From contig CAMNQH010000021.1 of the NCBI GenBank assembly GCA_946549035.1, positions 1 through 50,028 on the forward strand: a stretch of DNA of 50,028 nt, given 5' to 3'. The notes beneath the pieces were generated by a model. That model worked only from the letters and a program-made list of their open reading frames with translations. It did not search any database and was not told the DNA's origin. The position numbers and the translations under genes were made by a program. Origin of the DNA: an uncultured Lachnospiraceae bacterium (GTDB taxonomy: Bacteria; Bacillota; Clostridia; Lachnospirales; Lachnospiraceae). Of the stretch, positions 49,831 to 50,028 are shown one piece after another; within the stretch, counting starts at the first letter, position 1; each line of letters opens with the position of its first letter.

Positions 49831-50028
49831 ATGATTGCAGGGCGTAACGGTGTTTTGGGGGTGCGGGGGTATCCCCTTCGGTAATAAAGGAAACATGATT
49901 TGTTTTGCAAAAGAACTGTAAATTTCCGGTTCACAGAACCTTCAATTTAAAATAGCATAAGCCGAGATTCAGAGGAAATGATATGCTCCCCTTATGGTAG
50001 ACAGATGAAATAATAAAACTGTCACTAT

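Overview
The window reads as the chromosome of an anaerobic, Gram-positive gut-type Firmicute, most likely a Lachnospiraceae/Clostridia member. The basis is strong AGGAGG-type ribosome sites, a clostridial oxygen-sensitive 4-hydroxybutyryl-CoA dehydratase, nickel/LarB genes, a small alarmone synthetase and the general codon style. This is an inference from gene content; there is no rRNA in the window. The first ~100 bases are almost pure C and look like a contig-end artefact fused to a truncated MBOAT acyltransferase.

Layout. (1) 0.9-4.1 kb: an SPFH protein, a zinc-ribbon membrane protein and a TPM-domain protein, matching Bacillus YdjI/YdjG/YdjH but without PspA, preceded by a perfect 32-bp palindrome. 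(2) 4.8-16.3 kb: a sigma-54 catabolic island. It holds a hydroxyacyl-CoA dehydrogenase, a thiolase, an iron alcohol dehydrogenase, a DUF362 cysteine-rich protein with a 92-aa partner, a PAS/AAA+ sigma-54 activator, a cyclase-family hydrolase, RpoN itself, a NifU-like protein and 4-hydroxybutyryl-CoA dehydratase with all cluster ligands. Four transcription units start with canonical -24/-12 elements (GG-N10-GC). The genes fit conversion of a 4-hydroxybutyrate-type substrate to crotonyl-CoA and onward to acetyl-CoA. CoA transferase and crotonase are not in the window, and the roles of DUF362, the 92-aa protein and the cyclase are unknown. This is the most interesting system here. (3) 16.5-23.4 kb: an OmpR-type two-component system and a Gld-type ABC exporter (ATPase, permease, GldG, DUF4340). 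Both promoters carry the same CTTTAG direct repeat, 11 bp apart and 9 bp from the -10. (4) 23.5-25.7 kb: a small DUF6440 gene and a chemotaxis receptor. (5) 25.9-33.5 kb: a PurF-like protein that has lost its glutaminase residues, a sigma-like protein without region 4, an RsmF-type rRNA methyltransferase, a Na/Pi cotransporter, UppP, a membrane-fused spermidine synthase-like protein and DUF3842. (6) 33.5-39.4 kb: a nickel/peptide-type ABC importer directly followed by larB, behind a hairpin-rich leader with a terminator. (7) 39.5-49.8 kb: polysaccharide deacetylase, AlkD-like protein, an AraC regulator fused to a GH39-like domain with an altered acid/base site, ThuA-like protein, RarA, an aminotransferase, a small alarmone synthetase, two GNATs and a HAD phosphatase.

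Genes are mostly on the plus strand in short-spaced or overlapping operons. No tRNA, rRNA, CRISPR array, insertion sequence or prophage gene was seen. All family assignments come from reading motifs by eye, not from searches.
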